DNA of 64,000 bases from Chryseosolibacter sp964393795 (GTDB lineage: Bacteria; Bacteroidota; Bacteroidia; Cytophagales; Cyclobacteriaceae): NCBI GenBank assembly GCA_964393795.1, contig CAYMWA010000002.1, positions 18,290-82,289 of the forward strand, written 5' to 3'. How positions within the stretch are numbered: the first letter of the stretch is position 1; each line of letters starts with the position of its first letter. The notes under the pieces were generated by a model. It was not told where the DNA came from. It saw only the letters and a program-made list of their open reading frames with translations, and ran no database searches. The translations under genes were made by a program, and so were the position numbers. Positions 1 through 9,320 of this stretch are shown here, in pieces.

Positions 1-2
1 CC

Positions 3-1421
3 GTCGCACTGGTGTACCGGTACCTCCATAAGTTTTATCCCGGATGTGATATCTACATCCCCGACCGCTATGCTGAGGGTTACGGCGTATCGCGGGCGGG
101 CGTCGAGTTTGCAGCGGCCAATGGCTACAGCCTCATCATCGCACTTGATTGTGGCATCAAATCTTCGGAACTGGTTCGCCTCGCCGACAACAAAGGCATA
201 GACTTCATCATTTGCGATCACCACCTGCCTGGCGACACAATACCGGACGCCGTTGCCGTGCTTGATCCGAAACGGGCGGATTGTCACTATCCCTGCGCTG
301 AATTGAGTGGCTGCGGTCTCGGGTTTAAGTTTATGCAAGCGTTTGCCCGCCGCTATCGCGATGAGGCAGCCGTGTTTGAATACCTTGATCTGGTGGCGGT
401 GAGCATTGCATCTGACGTCGTGCCGATCATAGATGAAAACCGCGTCCTGGCCTACTATGGACTAAAGAAGCTCAATGATAGTCCGACGCCCGGTCTGAAA
501 GCCCTCAAAGAGATTGCAGGGATCAAAAGCGACCTTGACATGTCAGGTGTTATCTTCACACTGGGCCCGCGCATCAATGCGGCGGGCAGGGTCGCACACG
601 CAAGTGCGGCCGTTGACCTGCTGATTGCCAAAGATGAGGCGGAAGCAATGGCGCTCGCTGAGAAATTGAACCTGAAGAATGAACTACGCAAAGAGTACGA
701 CTCGTCGATTACCGAGGAGGCGTTGGCCATGATTGCCGACAACGACCAGGAGGGGCCCCAAAAATCAACAGTACTTTTCAAAAACACCTGGCACAAGGGC
801 GTGATTGGCATAGTTGCTGCACGGTGTATTGAAAAATTTTACAGACCAACTGTGATCCTTACGGAATCGAATAACAAAATCACGGGGTCGGCGCGGAGCG
901 TGAATGGCTTTGATCTCTACCAGGCGATTCTCAGCTGCGGCGACCTGCTCGAAAAATTCGGTGGACATAAATATGCAGCCGGTCTGACACTTGACGCCAG
1001 CAACCTGGACGCTTTCCGGCAGCGTTTCGAGGAGGTCGTTTCTTCCACCATTACCGACGACATGATGACACCGGTTATCGAAATCGACTGCTCGATTCCG
1101 TTGGATGCCGTGAACGCAAAGTTTGTAAACGTGTTAAAGCAAATGGGTCCGTTTGGACCTGAGAACCCGCAACCTGTTTTTGAAACGTCCGGCGTGTTTG
1201 CCTTCAATTCTTTGTCGAGCTTTAAGGACCGGCATATCAAATTTCTCGCGCGGCAGAATGGCGGCGAAAGGGTGGTGCAGGCAGTTGGCTTTGATATGGT
1301 CAGTTACTACGAGCGGATATCACAAAGTGACAACTTCCGCATGGTCTACACGATAGAGGAGAACGTCTACAACGGAACAAGTACTATTCAACTGCGGATA
1401 AAGGACATTAAATTTGACTAA
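3..1421 (+). CDS. recJ: Single-stranded-DNA-specific exonuclease RecJ, 5' end missing
   Basis: This is the C-terminal part (about 470 residues) of the 5'-to-3' single-strand DNA exonuclease used in recombination and mismatch repair. The reading frame is open to the left edge, and RecJ proteins are usually about 570 residues, so roughly 100 residues, including the first Asp motif, lie outside the window. The first visible residues (VALVY) match the stretch that normally follows that motif. The DHH signature (CDHHLPG, bases 213-233) is intact, as is the DHHA1-type GGHKYAAG motif (bases about 960-983), followed by the OB-fold C-terminal region. The gene ends 3 bases before lptB. Identity is confident; only the start is unknown. 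Confidence 0.96.
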   Translation, partial: VALVYRYLHKFYPGCDIYIPDRYAEGYGVSRAGVEFAAANGYSLIIALDCGIKSSELVRLADNKGIDFIICDHHLPGDTIPDAVAVLDPKRADCHYPCAELSGCGLGFKFMQAFARRYRDEAAVFEYLDLVAVSIASDVVPIIDENRVLAYYGLKKLNDSPTPGLKALKEIAGIKSDLDMSGVIFTLGPRINAAGRVAHASAAVDLLIAKDEAEAMALAEKLNLKNELRKEYDSSITEEALAMIADNDQEGPQKSTVLFKNTWHKGVIGIVAARCIEKFYRPTVILTESNNKITGSARSVNGFDLYQAILSCGDLLEKFGGHKYAAGLTLDASNLDAFRQRFEEVVSSTITDDMMTPVIEIDCSIPLDAVNAKFVNVLKQMGPFGPENPQPVFETSGVFAFNSLSSFKDRHIKFLARQNGGERVVQAVGFDMVSYYERISQSDNFRMVYTIEENVYNGTSTIQLRIKDIKFD

Positions 1422-1424
1422 GGC

Positions 1425-2168
1425 ATGACCCTGCGCGCGGAACATTTATACAAAAAATACAAGTCACGTACTGTCGTCAATGACATATCGGTCCGGGTCG
1501 ACCAGGGCGAAATTGTCGGGCTGTTGGGGCCAAACGGTGCAGGCAAGACCACGAGCTTCTATATGATCGTCGGTTTGATCAAACCTAACGACGGCAAGAT
1601 CTTCCTGGAGGACGACGATATCACCGGACTGCCTATGTACCAGCGTGCCAAACGAGGGATCGGTTATCTCGCCCAGGAGGCGTCGGTGTTTCGCAAACTG
1701 TCAGTGGAGGAAAACATTATGGCGGTTCTCGAAATGCGCGATTACACAAAACAACAACGCCGCGAAAAGACGGATCAGCTCATTGAAGAATTCAGCTTGC
1801 AAAAGGTAAGAAAGAACCTGGGCATGTCATTGTCAGGCGGAGAACGCCGGAGAACGGAGATCGCACGGGCGCTGGCGGTTGATCCCAAATTCGTCTTGCT
1901 CGATGAGCCGTTCGCAGGCGTCGATCCGATAGCAGTGGAAGAGATCCAGATGATTGTCGCCAAACTCAAGCACAAAAACATCGGCATACTCATTACGGAT
2001 CACAACGTCGATGAAACGCTCTCGATCACCGACCGCGCATACCTGATGGTAGATGGAAAACTTTTCAAGGCAGGCACAGCTGAAGATCTTGCCAACGATC
2101 CGCTGGTGCGGAAAGTCTACCTGGGCCAGAATTTCAAACTTCGCCGGGCCAACATCAACATGCCTTGA
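1425..2168 (+). CDS. lptB: LPS export ABC transporter ATP-binding protein LptB
   Basis: This is the cytoplasmic ATPase of the Lpt machine that pulls lipopolysaccharide from the inner membrane and pushes it along the LptA bridge to the outer membrane. It has 247 residues, normal for LptB. Visible motifs are Walker A (GPNGAGKTT, residues 35-43), the Q-loop Gln84, signature LSGGE (136-140), Walker B FVLLDE (156-161) and the switch His193 in ITDHNVDET. The text GVDPIAVEEIQ after Walker B is typical of LptB and separates it from other branched-chain-type ATPases. It follows recJ by 3 bases, so the two are probably co-transcribed. No LptF/G or LptA gene is in the window. Confidence 0.95.
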   Translation: MTLRAEHLYKKYKSRTVVNDISVRVDQGEIVGLLGPNGAGKTTSFYMIVGLIKPNDGKIFLEDDDITGLPMYQRAKRGIGYLAQEASVFRKLSVEENIMAVLEMRDYTKQQRREKTDQLIEEFSLQKVRKNLGMSLSGGERRRTEIARALAVDPKFVLLDEPFAGVDPIAVEEIQMIVAKLKHKNIGILITDHNVDETLSITDRAYLMVDGKLFKAGTAEDLANDPLVRKVYLGQNFKLRRANINMP

Positions 2169-2211
2169 TGCATCCTACGGCTACTATCCACGTTGTGTGA
2201 ACGGTTGTGGA

Positions 2212-2676
2212 TTACGGCACTAACGCGCGAATTTCCGTCCACACGATGTCGGCCTCATATCCTTTTTGGATGGCGAATTTTGACAGCTTGTCGCGAAGAA
2301 CGAACACGTTTTCCGCTGCGACGGCCTGTTGCTTTTCACGCAACAATGTACGAAGTGTGTCGATGTAGTCGTTGTCGTCGATTTCCTTAAGCGCGATGCG
2401 GATACAATTTGAAGAGACGCCCTTGCCTTCCAACGCGTGTACAATCCGCACTCGTCCCCACTTTTTCATTCTGAACTTGCCGCCTGCAAAAGCTTTGGCA
2501 AACCGCTCTTCGTTGAGGAACCCGTCTGTGACCAGGTCGGAGAGGATCTCGTCCACCTCCGAGCGGTAGAGGCCATATGTATACAGCTTGTTGCGTACCT
2601 CGCTATGGGCGCGTTCCTGATACGCACAGTATTTTTCAATCTTTTCGCGCGCCTGTTGTGGAGTGAGGGTCTTCAT
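2212..2676 (-). CDS. recX: Regulatory protein RecX
   Basis: RecX binds RecA filaments and limits their activity. The protein is small, basic and made of three-helix repeats; the text SEVRNKLYTYGL, then EILSDLVTDGFLNEERFAKAF and a KxGxxRIxxxLExKGV-like segment are the usual RecX repeat signatures. I chose the ATG at 2676 (MKTLTPQQ, 154 residues) because RecX homology begins there; an in-frame ATG at 2700 would add eight residues without family similarity. It is the last gene of a minus-strand group behind nadC and the YcxB-like gene, and converges on lptB with a 43-base gap. recA is not nearby. Confidence 0.9.
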   Translation of the reverse strand: MKTLTPQQAREKIEKYCAYQERAHSEVRNKLYTYGLYRSEVDEILSDLVTDGFLNEERFAKAFAGGKFRMKKWGRVRIVHALEGKGVSSNCIRIALKEIDDNDYIDTLRTLLREKQQAVAAENVFVLRDKLSKFAIQKGYEADIVWTEIRALVP

Positions 2677-2735
2677 GGCCACTACTGTTTGGTTGCACAT
2701 CAGCCGGCACTCATGCGGTCGCCCTGCCCGAACCG

Positions 2736-3218
2736 CTACGACGTCTTCACCAGCCCCTTGTTGCGCAGTATACTTGAAAGAAACTTGCGCTCATTCTCGG
2801 TGTTGAAGATACGGAACGGCAAATGAATAAGCTGCGCCTTGTTGAGGAAGAGTACGAAGTAGTCTTTGCCGATCACCGCTTGCTTGATCTGGTCCCACTT
2901 CATCGGCATGCCCTCTCGCGGATTGATCTTCATGATAATCTGCTGGCTGCTGATTTCGTAGGAGAACCGTTCGAACAGCATCTTGCCCTGCTCAAGTTGT
3001 GTAACGCCGTAGAACTGTACCCACCAGAAAAGCATGTAAAGGCCCAGGCCGGTGAAGGCGCCAATGAACCACCAGATGCTGGGGATCCAGATGTAGCCCA
3101 GGCAAATTACAAAGGCGGCCAGCGCGGCGATCCATCCCTGCCGCCGCATGATTTGGCGGAAAGCCAGACGGATATAAGTCTTCTTGTCGAGTTTGTAATT
3201 CTTCGTTTTTACAATCAT
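2736..3218 (-). CDS. YcxB-like membrane protein
   Basis: A 160-residue protein with two close hydrophobic segments (about residues 28-48 and 50-68) followed by a C-terminal cytoplasmic domain with the pattern of the YcxB family (FERFSYEISSQQIIMK, then MKWDQIKQAVIGKDYFVLFL). The function of this family is not known. It starts 3 bases after the stop of nadC on the same strand, so translation is likely coupled, and recX follows after 35 bases. The link to NAD synthesis may be only positional. Family assignment is based on the domain layout and C-terminal pattern. Confidence 0.75.
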   Translation of the reverse strand: MIVKTKNYKLDKKTYIRLAFRQIMRRQGWIAALAAFVICLGYIWIPSIWWFIGAFTGLGLYMLFWWVQFYGVTQLEQGKMLFERFSYEISSQQIIMKINPREGMPMKWDQIKQAVIGKDYFVLFLNKAQLIHLPFRIFNTENERKFLSSILRNKGLVKTS

Positions 3219-3221
3219 ACG

Positions 3222-4097
3222 TTAATTTCTTTTGTGCTGGTGCACGGCCTTCAGGCTGAGGTCCAGACTTCTTACTGCATGCGTCAGTGCGCCCACGGAT
3301 ATATAGTCCACGCCGGTCTCCGCTATATCACGTATGGTCGCTTCCGAGATGCCCCCGCTCGCTTCGGACTTCGCAGCGTTGCCGATCATCCTGACCGCTT
3401 CGCGCATCGTCGCGAGATCCATGTTGTCGAGCATGATGATATCTACGCCGCCGTTATCCAGCACTTCCTGCACCTCTGAAAGGGTGCGCGTTTCAATCTC
3501 CACTGACAGTTTCCGGCCAGTGGCGCGAAGATAATCTTTTGTTCGATTGATTGCTGCGGAAATTCCGCCCGCCATGTCGATATGATTGTCTTTCAGCATA
3601 ATCATGTCGAACAATCCCATCCGGTGGTTCTTTCCGCCGCCAATGCGCACGGCCCACTTCTCAAGCAATCTGAAGTTCGGTGTCGTCTTTCTCGTGTCGA
3701 GCAGCTGTGCGTTCGTACCGGCAATCAGTGAAGCGTAATGATGAGTTTTCGTCGCGATGGCGCTCATCCGTTGCAGACAGTTGAGCACAACCCGTTCAAC
3801 AGTCAGTATGGTACGTGCACTGCCGCTAACGGTAAACGCGATGTCGCCAGGCTTCGCAGCTTCACCATCATGCAGAAAGACCTGTATGTCGAGCGATGGA
3901 TCGCGATAGGTGAAAATATTGCGGGCGAGTTCAATGCCGGCCAGTATGCCATTATCCTTCACCAGAAGTTGCGCGCTGCTTTGTTGGTCAAAAGGAATGG
4001 CGGCGAGCGTGCTATGGTCACCATCGCCAATGTCTTCATCAAGCGCGTCGGCGATGAACTGCTTCAGGAACTGGTCGGTAATGTATTCCGGTCTCAC
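3222..4097 (-). CDS. nadC: Nicotinate-nucleotide pyrophosphorylase (carboxylating) NadC
   Basis: Converts quinolinate and PRPP to nicotinate mononucleotide, CO2 and pyrophosphate in de novo NAD synthesis. With 291 residues it has the usual length. Recognised motifs are the N-terminal EDIGDGDHST, the active-site stretch DTRKTTPNFR (the usual Gly after Pro is Asn here), GGGKNHRMGLFDMIMLKDNH, the Glu of VEIETRTL, IIMLDNM and the C-terminal SVGALTHAVRSLDLSL. The gene lies between a DUF4783 secreted protein and the YcxB-like gene, all on the minus strand. nadA and nadB are not in the window. Confidence 0.96.
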   Translation of the reverse strand: MRPEYITDQFLKQFIADALDEDIGDGDHSTLAAIPFDQQSSAQLLVKDNGILAGIELARNIFTYRDPSLDIQVFLHDGEAAKPGDIAFTVSGSARTILTVERVVLNCLQRMSAIATKTHHYASLIAGTNAQLLDTRKTTPNFRLLEKWAVRIGGGKNHRMGLFDMIMLKDNHIDMAGGISAAINRTKDYLRATGRKLSVEIETRTLSEVQEVLDNGGVDIIMLDNMDLATMREAVRMIGNAAKSEASGGISEATIRDIAETGVDYISVGALTHAVRSLDLSLKAVHQHKRN

Positions 4098-4161
4098 TCG
4101 GCAAAAATAGACTGCCTTTCCGGAATTCGAGCGAAACGGGGTTTATTTGTGGGCCGGGGGG

Positions 4162-4569
4162 CTATTCTTTTTCGCGGGAAAACGATATTTCGTGCAGTAG
4201 CTGTTGGCGATTGACCGACTTGATTTTCATAAAGACCCGGTATGTTTCCTTCCCGCTTTTGTATTGACCAATGGCAAAAGGCTGACCCCCCTTCGACGAT
4301 CCCTGATGGATGATGTTGAATTCGGCGGGAGGATGCTGGCGGAAGAAATCACGGAAAACAAACTCGGCCTGCGCCTTGCTGTAGGACTGGACCTTTCCCT
4401 CTATCGTCACATCAACCGTCTGGAACAAGTACCGCGACAATTCTTTTGCGCTGCCAGCCTTGATGGTCTCCTTTACCTCGGCAATGACGTCGCCCTGCGC
4501 ATAGGAGGCGAACGCTTGTAAGGTCAGGAGGCAAAAAACTATTAACGCTATTGATCTGTTCAAGTTCAT
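4162..4569 (-). CDS. Secreted DUF4783 protein
   Basis: A 135-residue protein with a clear signal peptide (basic MNLNR, hydrophobic core ALIVFCLLTLQAFA, likely cut after SYAQ). The mature part is a small alpha+beta (NTF2/cystatin-like) domain with the text DVTIEGKVQSYSKAQAEFVFRDFF and the C-terminal RVFMKIK, as in DUF4783, a family largely confined to Bacteroidota. Function is unknown. It sits 64 bases upstream of nadC on the same strand and probably heads that transcript. About 270 bases separate it from the divergent gpmI. Confidence 0.82.
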   Translation of the reverse strand: MNLNRSIALIVFCLLTLQAFASYAQGDVIAEVKETIKAGSAKELSRYLFQTVDVTIEGKVQSYSKAQAEFVFRDFFRQHPPAEFNIIHQGSSKGGQPFAIGQYKSGKETYRVFMKIKSVNRQQLLHEISFSREKE

Positions 4570-4681
4570 GACAGTGTTGATTAATGGCGAAAACTATGCC
4601 ATTGTTTGAAAGATGGTGAAATTACTTCCTTCCGGGATCGCTTCAAGTTGGTGCGGGTGCAACGAAATCTTCTTATCGTGT

Positions 4682-4689
4682 TATATTTG
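4682..4689 (+). promoter_or_regulatory. Possible -7 promoter element upstream of gpmI
   Basis: TATATTTG matches the Bacteroidota -7 consensus TAnnTTTG exactly. It lies about 148 bases upstream of the gpmI ATG, in the 267-base divergent gap between the DUF4783 gene and gpmI. No TTG stands at the usual 17-23 base distance upstream, so this is a half-match only. I see no other gene-like feature in this gap. Confidence 0.3.
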
Positions 4690-4836
4690 CGCCTTTCAGG
4701 TCAAACATCCTTGAAAAATGACGATTGTCAGGGCAGCGCCTGGGTGAAATATACGGGTTGAAAAAAATATTATCGCTGTTTTGATTCTGTTTGGGCCGAC
4801 ATCAGCCGACCGACATAAAATTAAAGTTATTAGCAC

Positions 4837-6363
4837 ATGAACAAAAAGGTTTTATTGATGATTTTGGACGGCTGGGGCATTGCAACGAACAAGAACGTTT
4901 CGGCGGTAGACCAGGCAAAAACGCCCTTTATCGACAGCCTTTATCAGCGGTATCCGCACAGCAAATTGCAGGCGTCAGGTCTCGCTGTGGGACTGCCGGA
5001 AGGCCAAATGGGAAATTCGGAAGTCGGGCACATGAACATCGGCGCCGGGAGAGTCGTGTATCAGGATCTTGTACGCATCAACAAGGCCCTGGAAGACGGC
5101 GAGCTGGCACAAAACCCGGTCCTTGGCGCGGCACTTAACTATGCAGTCGAAAATAATAAGGCGGTACATTTCATGGGCCTCCTCTCCAACGGCGGCGTGC
5201 ATGCACACATTGAGCACCTTAAGGGATTGCTCTCTATTGCGCACGACAAGGGCGCGCCACGTGTTTTTGTTCACGCCTTTATGGACGGCCGCGATACAGA
5301 CCCCAGGAGCGGAACAGGATTTCTGGACGACCTCCTCGCTCACCTGCAAAAAACCGGAGGAAAGCTCGCCAGCATTGTTGGCCGCTACTATGCGATGGAC
5401 CGTGATAAGCGGTGGGAACGTGTTAAACTGGCCTACGATCTCCTCGTAAACGGCGCTGGCGAAAAAACGACGGATCCGGTTGCAGCCGTCAGGCAATCAT
5501 ATGAAAATCAGGTTACGGATGAATTCATAAAACCGATCGTTGTTACAGGGGCTGACCAGAAGCCTGTTGCCACCATTCAGGAAGGCGACGTGGTGTTGTG
5601 CTTCAACTTCCGCACCGACCGCGGGCGCGAGATCACACAGGTGCTCTCTCAAACCGACTTCCCGGAGTTCGGAATGAAAAAGCTCAATTTGTACTACGTG
5701 ACCCTGACAAGCTACGATGAATCATTCAAAGGAGTGCGTCCGGTATTTGAAAAGGATAATCTTGAAAAAACGCTGGGTGAAGTAGTCGCTGATGCGGGAA
5801 AAAAACAGATCCGCATTGCGGAGACTGAAAAGTATCCACACGTCACCTTCTTTTTCTCGGGGGGAAGGGAAACTGTTTTCGAAGGAGAGCGACGAATCCT
5901 TTGTCCGTCGCCAAAGGTAGCCACTTACGATTTGCAACCGGAGATGAGTGCGCGCGACATCCGCGACAAGATTGTCCCTGAACTGCAGGCGGCATCGGCG
6001 GATTTTATCTGCCTCAACTTTGCGAACCCCGATATGGTCGGGCATACCGGCGTCTTTGAAGCGGCGGTGAAGGCATGCGAAACCGTCGATGCGTGCGCAC
6101 GCGACGTGACGGAAGCGGCTCGCAGCCAGGGCTATGCGACGATTATTATCGCGGATCATGGAAATGCCGACATCATGATCAATGAAGACGGCACGCCTAA
6201 TACGGCGCACACGACCAACCTTGTTCCCTGCATCCTCGTGGATGACACCTACAAGGGCAAACTGAAGAACGGAAAGCTCGGAGATCTGGCGCCCACGATC
6301 CTTACACTCATGGGGTTGACGCCTCCCAAACAAATGACGGGCGATGTACTATTGGAGGGGTAA
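4837..6363 (+). CDS. gpmI: 2,3-bisphosphoglycerate-independent phosphoglycerate mutase
   Basis: Glycolytic enzyme interconverting 3- and 2-phosphoglycerate with two Mn ions and a phosphoserine intermediate. The 508 residues are full length. Asp11 (ILDGWG) and the nucleophile Ser61 (MGNSEVGHMN) are present, as are the substrate-loop FMDGRDTDP, the RYYAMDRDKRW segment and the late metal ligands in ADHGNAD and NTAHTTN. The ATG follows an AT-rich leader without a strong ribosome-binding site, as usual in this phylum. A lipoprotein gene overlaps its 3' end by 20 bases, then an ABC exporter and a Fur-family gene follow in the same direction. Confidence 0.97.
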   Translation: MNKKVLLMILDGWGIATNKNVSAVDQAKTPFIDSLYQRYPHSKLQASGLAVGLPEGQMGNSEVGHMNIGAGRVVYQDLVRINKALEDGELAQNPVLGAALNYAVENNKAVHFMGLLSNGGVHAHIEHLKGLLSIAHDKGAPRVFVHAFMDGRDTDPRSGTGFLDDLLAHLQKTGGKLASIVGRYYAMDRDKRWERVKLAYDLLVNGAGEKTTDPVAAVRQSYENQVTDEFIKPIVVTGADQKPVATIQEGDVVLCFNFRTDRGREITQVLSQTDFPEFGMKKLNLYYVTLTSYDESFKGVRPVFEKDNLEKTLGEVVADAGKKQIRIAETEKYPHVTFFFSGGRETVFEGERRILCPSPKVATYDLQPEMSARDIRDKIVPELQAASADFICLNFANPDMVGHTGVFEAAVKACETVDACARDVTEAARSQGYATIIIADHGNADIMINEDGTPNTAHTTNLVPCILVDDTYKGKLKNGKLGDLAPTILTLMGLTPPKQMTGDVLLEG

Positions 6364-6961
6364 AACAGCTGCGTATCGGAAACGTGCCGTACTGATGTGG
6401 TTGTTCGCGATGGTCTTTCTGGCCGCCTGCGAACAGAGCCGTCAGCCGGCGACTTTTTATCCGATCGACAGCCTGATTTCCGCACAAATCCACCACCTTG
6501 CAGACATCAGGGCAGGACTCTTTAAGGAAGCGCTGCTCAGCGGGGAGCGCGACACGATTAGCTACGTCCCGCAGGATACCATTGCCTGGCTCGATGAACT
6601 GGGTATTTTTCGCGAACTGGACATCATCAACAAACCGGTGAACAGGGATAGCTACCAGGTGGAAGACGGGCTGGATGATCCGGCCAGCAACCTGACGATC
6701 AAGGCGTTTTCGACCCAAAAAGAACTGCCTGTTGTTTACATGAAAGTCTTTTATCAGGGCACGCTTGAGAAGCCGAGGAAGATTGAGGCTTTGCTTGACG
6801 AAGCCAACGCCCTGTATTCGAGTTCGCGTCTCCTGTCGCTGCATTTTGAACAGGTAGGAGACAAGACAGTACTGACCCGCTATTCGATCGAAGGCGGGCA
6901 GCAAATGATTTTTGGAGATTCGACGTCGTACTATATAAGTGGGAAGATACTGGTTGATTAA
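6344..6961 (+). CDS. Lipoprotein of unknown function
   Basis: A 205-residue predicted lipoprotein: basic N-region (RGKTAAYRKR), hydrophobic core and lipobox FLAAC with Cys29. I keep the ATG at 6344, which overlaps gpmI by 20 bases, because the later ATG at 6395 would remove all positive charge from the signal peptide. The mature protein is soluble and mixed alpha/beta, with no motif I recognise. It sits 8 bases before the ABC exporter, so it may be produced with it; a shared job at the envelope is only a guess. Confidence 0.72.
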   Translation: MYYWRGKTAAYRKRAVLMWLFAMVFLAACEQSRQPATFYPIDSLISAQIHHLADIRAGLFKEALLSGERDTISYVPQDTIAWLDELGIFRELDIINKPVNRDSYQVEDGLDDPASNLTIKAFSTQKELPVVYMKVFYQGTLEKPRKIEALLDEANALYSSSRLLSLHFEQVGDKTVLTRYSIEGGQQMIFGDSTSYYISGKILVD

Positions 6962-6969
6962 GGAATAAA

Positions 6970-8754
6970 ATGGCGAAGCGGAACAAAGAGAACACAAAAG
7001 AAGAAGAGAAGCGAAAGCTGACAAAATCGAACCTGCGCAGGCTGATTGGAATTTTCCGCTTCATGTTACCCTACAAATGGGTGTTCACGGTTGGGCTTGT
7101 GGCACTGGCCCTCTCAAGTCTGATTCTGCTGGCGTTCCCGCGACTGGCAGGTGAACTGCTCGACGTGGCAGCTGGCAAGCCTCACTTCTTTACGTCTCTC
7201 GACCATGTAGCCATTGCGTTGCTGCTTATCCTTTTCGTGCAGAGTATTTTCTCCTTTATCAGGGTGTACACCTTTTCGATCGTCAGCGAAAAAGGAATGG
7301 CCGCCGTGCGCGAGGCGGTTTACCGGAAGGTGGTGTGGCTTCCAATGACGTTTTTCGACAACCATCGCGTTGGAGAAGTGATGAGCAGGCTCACTGCAGA
7401 CACCAGCACATTGCAAGACACCTTCAGTTTCGTGCTCGCTGAAATGTTGAGGCAGGTCCTGACCCTGATCTTTGGCATCGCGATCATTTTCTACCTCGCC
7501 CCTACCCTTACCGCTTTCATGCTCATTGTTATTCCGGTGCTTGTGATCACAGCGCTCGTGTTTGGGAAATACATCAGAAAGTTGTCACGGAAGACGCAGG
7601 ACAAACTGGCCGCGGCCAACATCGTGGTAGAAGAGTCGCTTCATTCAATCGCAATGGTGAAGGCCTTCACTAACGAGCGCTTCGAACTGGCCCGCTATAC
7701 ACGTGCCATCAACAACGTAGTGGAGGTGGCCATTCAGTCGTCGCGCTATCGCGGCTTCTTTATTTCATTTGTGATCTTTGCATTGTTCGGCGGCATTGTC
7801 GCGGTGGGCTGGTACGGCGCAAGTTTGGTGCAGTCAGATACGCTGACGGTTGGCGAGCTGTTCTCGTTTATCTTTTACACTTCGTTTATCGGGTTTTCGA
7901 TTGCCGGACTTGGCGACATTTACACCCAGGTGCAACGCTCGGTGGGTGCCTCGGAACGCATCCTTGAATTGCTCGAACTTCCGGATGAGTCCACTCATGA
8001 TGCCACGCCGGTTGAGGTACACGGCGACATCACCTATACCCACGTCACATTTGCCTATCCTTCGCGGAAGGATTATCTGGTGTTGAAGGATTTGAACTTC
8101 CACATCCGCGCAGGCGAAAAGGTGGCGCTCGTGGGGAAGAGCGGGTCAGGGAAGTCAACCATTATTAACCTGCTGTTGCGCCTTTACCAGGTCGACCAGG
8201 GAGCGATCCATGTTGATGATCTTCCGATTGATAGCTTTAACCTGACGGCTTATCGCGCCAATCTGGGCGTCGTGCCTCAGGAGGTGGTGTTGTTTGGCGG
8301 CACCATCGCGGAGAACATCGCCTACGGGAAAGCGGGCGCCACGTTGGCCGAAATTAAGGCCGCCGCACACCAGGCCAATGCCCTTGAATTTATTGAACGG
8401 TTCCCGGAGTCGTTTGATACAATTGTGGGTGACCGCGGGGTCAAACTCTCCGGGGGACAGCGGCAGCGGATTGCGATCGCGCGCGCCATTCTAAAGGATC
8501 CGGCCATTCTTATCCTTGATGAAGCGACCAGTTCGCTGGATGCGGAATCGGAGGTGCTTGTTCAGGAGGCACTCGAAAAGCTGATGGAGGGCAGGACAAG
8601 CATAATTATTGCGCACCGGCTGAGTACGATCAAGAAGGCAGACCGTATATTTGTTATTCACGAAGGGCGACTTGCGGAAATGGGCTCACATGAAGAACTT
8701 TCCGTACTCGACAACGGTATTTATAACAACCTGGTACAACTACAACTTCGATGA
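6970..8754 (+). CDS. ABC exporter, fused membrane and ATPase domains
   Basis: A 594-residue half-transporter of the MsbA/TAP-like exporter type. Six membrane helices occupy about residues 35-320; the nucleotide-binding domain (about 350-590) has Walker A GKSGSGKST (389-397), signature LSGGQ (493-497), Walker B ILILDEAT (513-520) and the H-loop IIIAHRLST. It should work as a homodimer. The long charged N-terminus (KRNKENTKEEEKRK) is unusual but cytoplasmic. The substrate cannot be told from sequence; lipids, peptides or drugs are all possible. Its TGA stop overlaps the ATG of the Fur-family gene (ATGA), which points to translational coupling. Confidence 0.93.
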   Translation: MAKRNKENTKEEEKRKLTKSNLRRLIGIFRFMLPYKWVFTVGLVALALSSLILLAFPRLAGELLDVAAGKPHFFTSLDHVAIALLLILFVQSIFSFIRVYTFSIVSEKGMAAVREAVYRKVVWLPMTFFDNHRVGEVMSRLTADTSTLQDTFSFVLAEMLRQVLTLIFGIAIIFYLAPTLTAFMLIVIPVLVITALVFGKYIRKLSRKTQDKLAAANIVVEESLHSIAMVKAFTNERFELARYTRAINNVVEVAIQSSRYRGFFISFVIFALFGGIVAVGWYGASLVQSDTLTVGELFSFIFYTSFIGFSIAGLGDIYTQVQRSVGASERILELLELPDESTHDATPVEVHGDITYTHVTFAYPSRKDYLVLKDLNFHIRAGEKVALVGKSGSGKSTIINLLLRLYQVDQGAIHVDDLPIDSFNLTAYRANLGVVPQEVVLFGGTIAENIAYGKAGATLAEIKAAAHQANALEFIERFPESFDTIVGDRGVKLSGGQRQRIAIARAILKDPAILILDEATSSLDAESEVLVQEALEKLMEGRTSIIIAHRLSTIKKADRIFVIHEGRLAEMGSHEELSVLDNGIYNNLVQLQLR

Positions 8755-9167
8755 ATGCGGTTTCAAACCGATTGCTAAAAAGTTTCAGGCTGCGCTCGAC
8801 GCCGACCCGCCAGGAGATACTACACCTCTTCCTGAAGACTCCCTATGCGCTATCTCATGGCGACATCGAAAACGAGATTGATGACGCGACAGACCGCGTA
8901 ACGGTTTATCGCACGCTTAAAACGTTTGCAGATCGCGGTCTGATCCACAAGGTGCTCGACGATAGCGGAGGTCTCAAATATGCGCTCTGCAGCGAGGCAT
9001 GCTCGATCACCGAGCACCGTCATGACCACGTCCATTTCAAGTGTACGAGCTGCGGGCAAACCAACTGTCTCGATGTCGAGATTCCCCATATCAAATTGCC
9101 TAAGGGCTATTCGTCAAAGGAGGCGAACCTTCTCATCCAGGGCATCTGCGAGCATTGCTCGGTTTAA
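8751..9167 (+). CDS. Fur-family metal-responsive repressor (Fur or Zur type)
   Basis: A 138-residue Fur-family protein: N-terminal winged helix (TPTRQEILHLFL, recognition helix DRVTVYRTLKTFADRGLI) and a C-terminal dimerisation and metal domain with EHRHDHVHFKCTSCG (His89, 91, 93, 95; Cys98 and 101) and a second CxxC at 133-136 (GICEHC). Both structural zinc Cys pairs are present. The family covers iron (Fur), zinc (Zur), manganese and peroxide sensors, and the metal cannot be assigned from this sequence alone. The ATG overlaps the stop of the ABC exporter by 4 bases. A probable zinc-type outer membrane receptor with a palindromic operator lies 12 kb away and is a candidate target. Confidence 0.9.
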   Translation: MNAVSNRLLKSFRLRSTPTRQEILHLFLKTPYALSHGDIENEIDDATDRVTVYRTLKTFADRGLIHKVLDDSGGLKYALCSEACSITEHRHDHVHFKCTSCGQTNCLDVEIPHIKLPKGYSSKEANLLIQGICEHCSV

Positions 9168-9251
9168 CACATTTCTCTGCTTTGTTGAAATAAGATCAAT
9201 ATTTTGAAAAATGAGGCTTCCCGGGATTCAAATATATTTGTAGTTTTGAAA

Positions 9252-9279
9252 TTGAGCGAAGTCTAAAAACCTATTTTTG
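9252..9279 (+). promoter_or_regulatory. Promoter of the terC-like gene
   Basis: TTG (9252-9254), 17 bases, then TATTTTTG (9272-9279) fit the Bacteroidota promoter form TTG-N17..23-TAnnTTTG. The start codon of the TerC-like gene follows about 40 bases later. The rest of the 153-base gap after the Fur gene shows no other feature. Confidence 0.55.
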
Positions 9280-9320
9280 CCGACTACCGTCTTCTCAAAC
9301 CGAACACCCATTAGCAAGTA

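Noticed and set aside
9168..9320. Manganese riboswitch (yybP-ykoY type) before the terC-like gene
   Set aside because: The leader is short and AT-rich, and I could not find the conserved loop sequences of that class.
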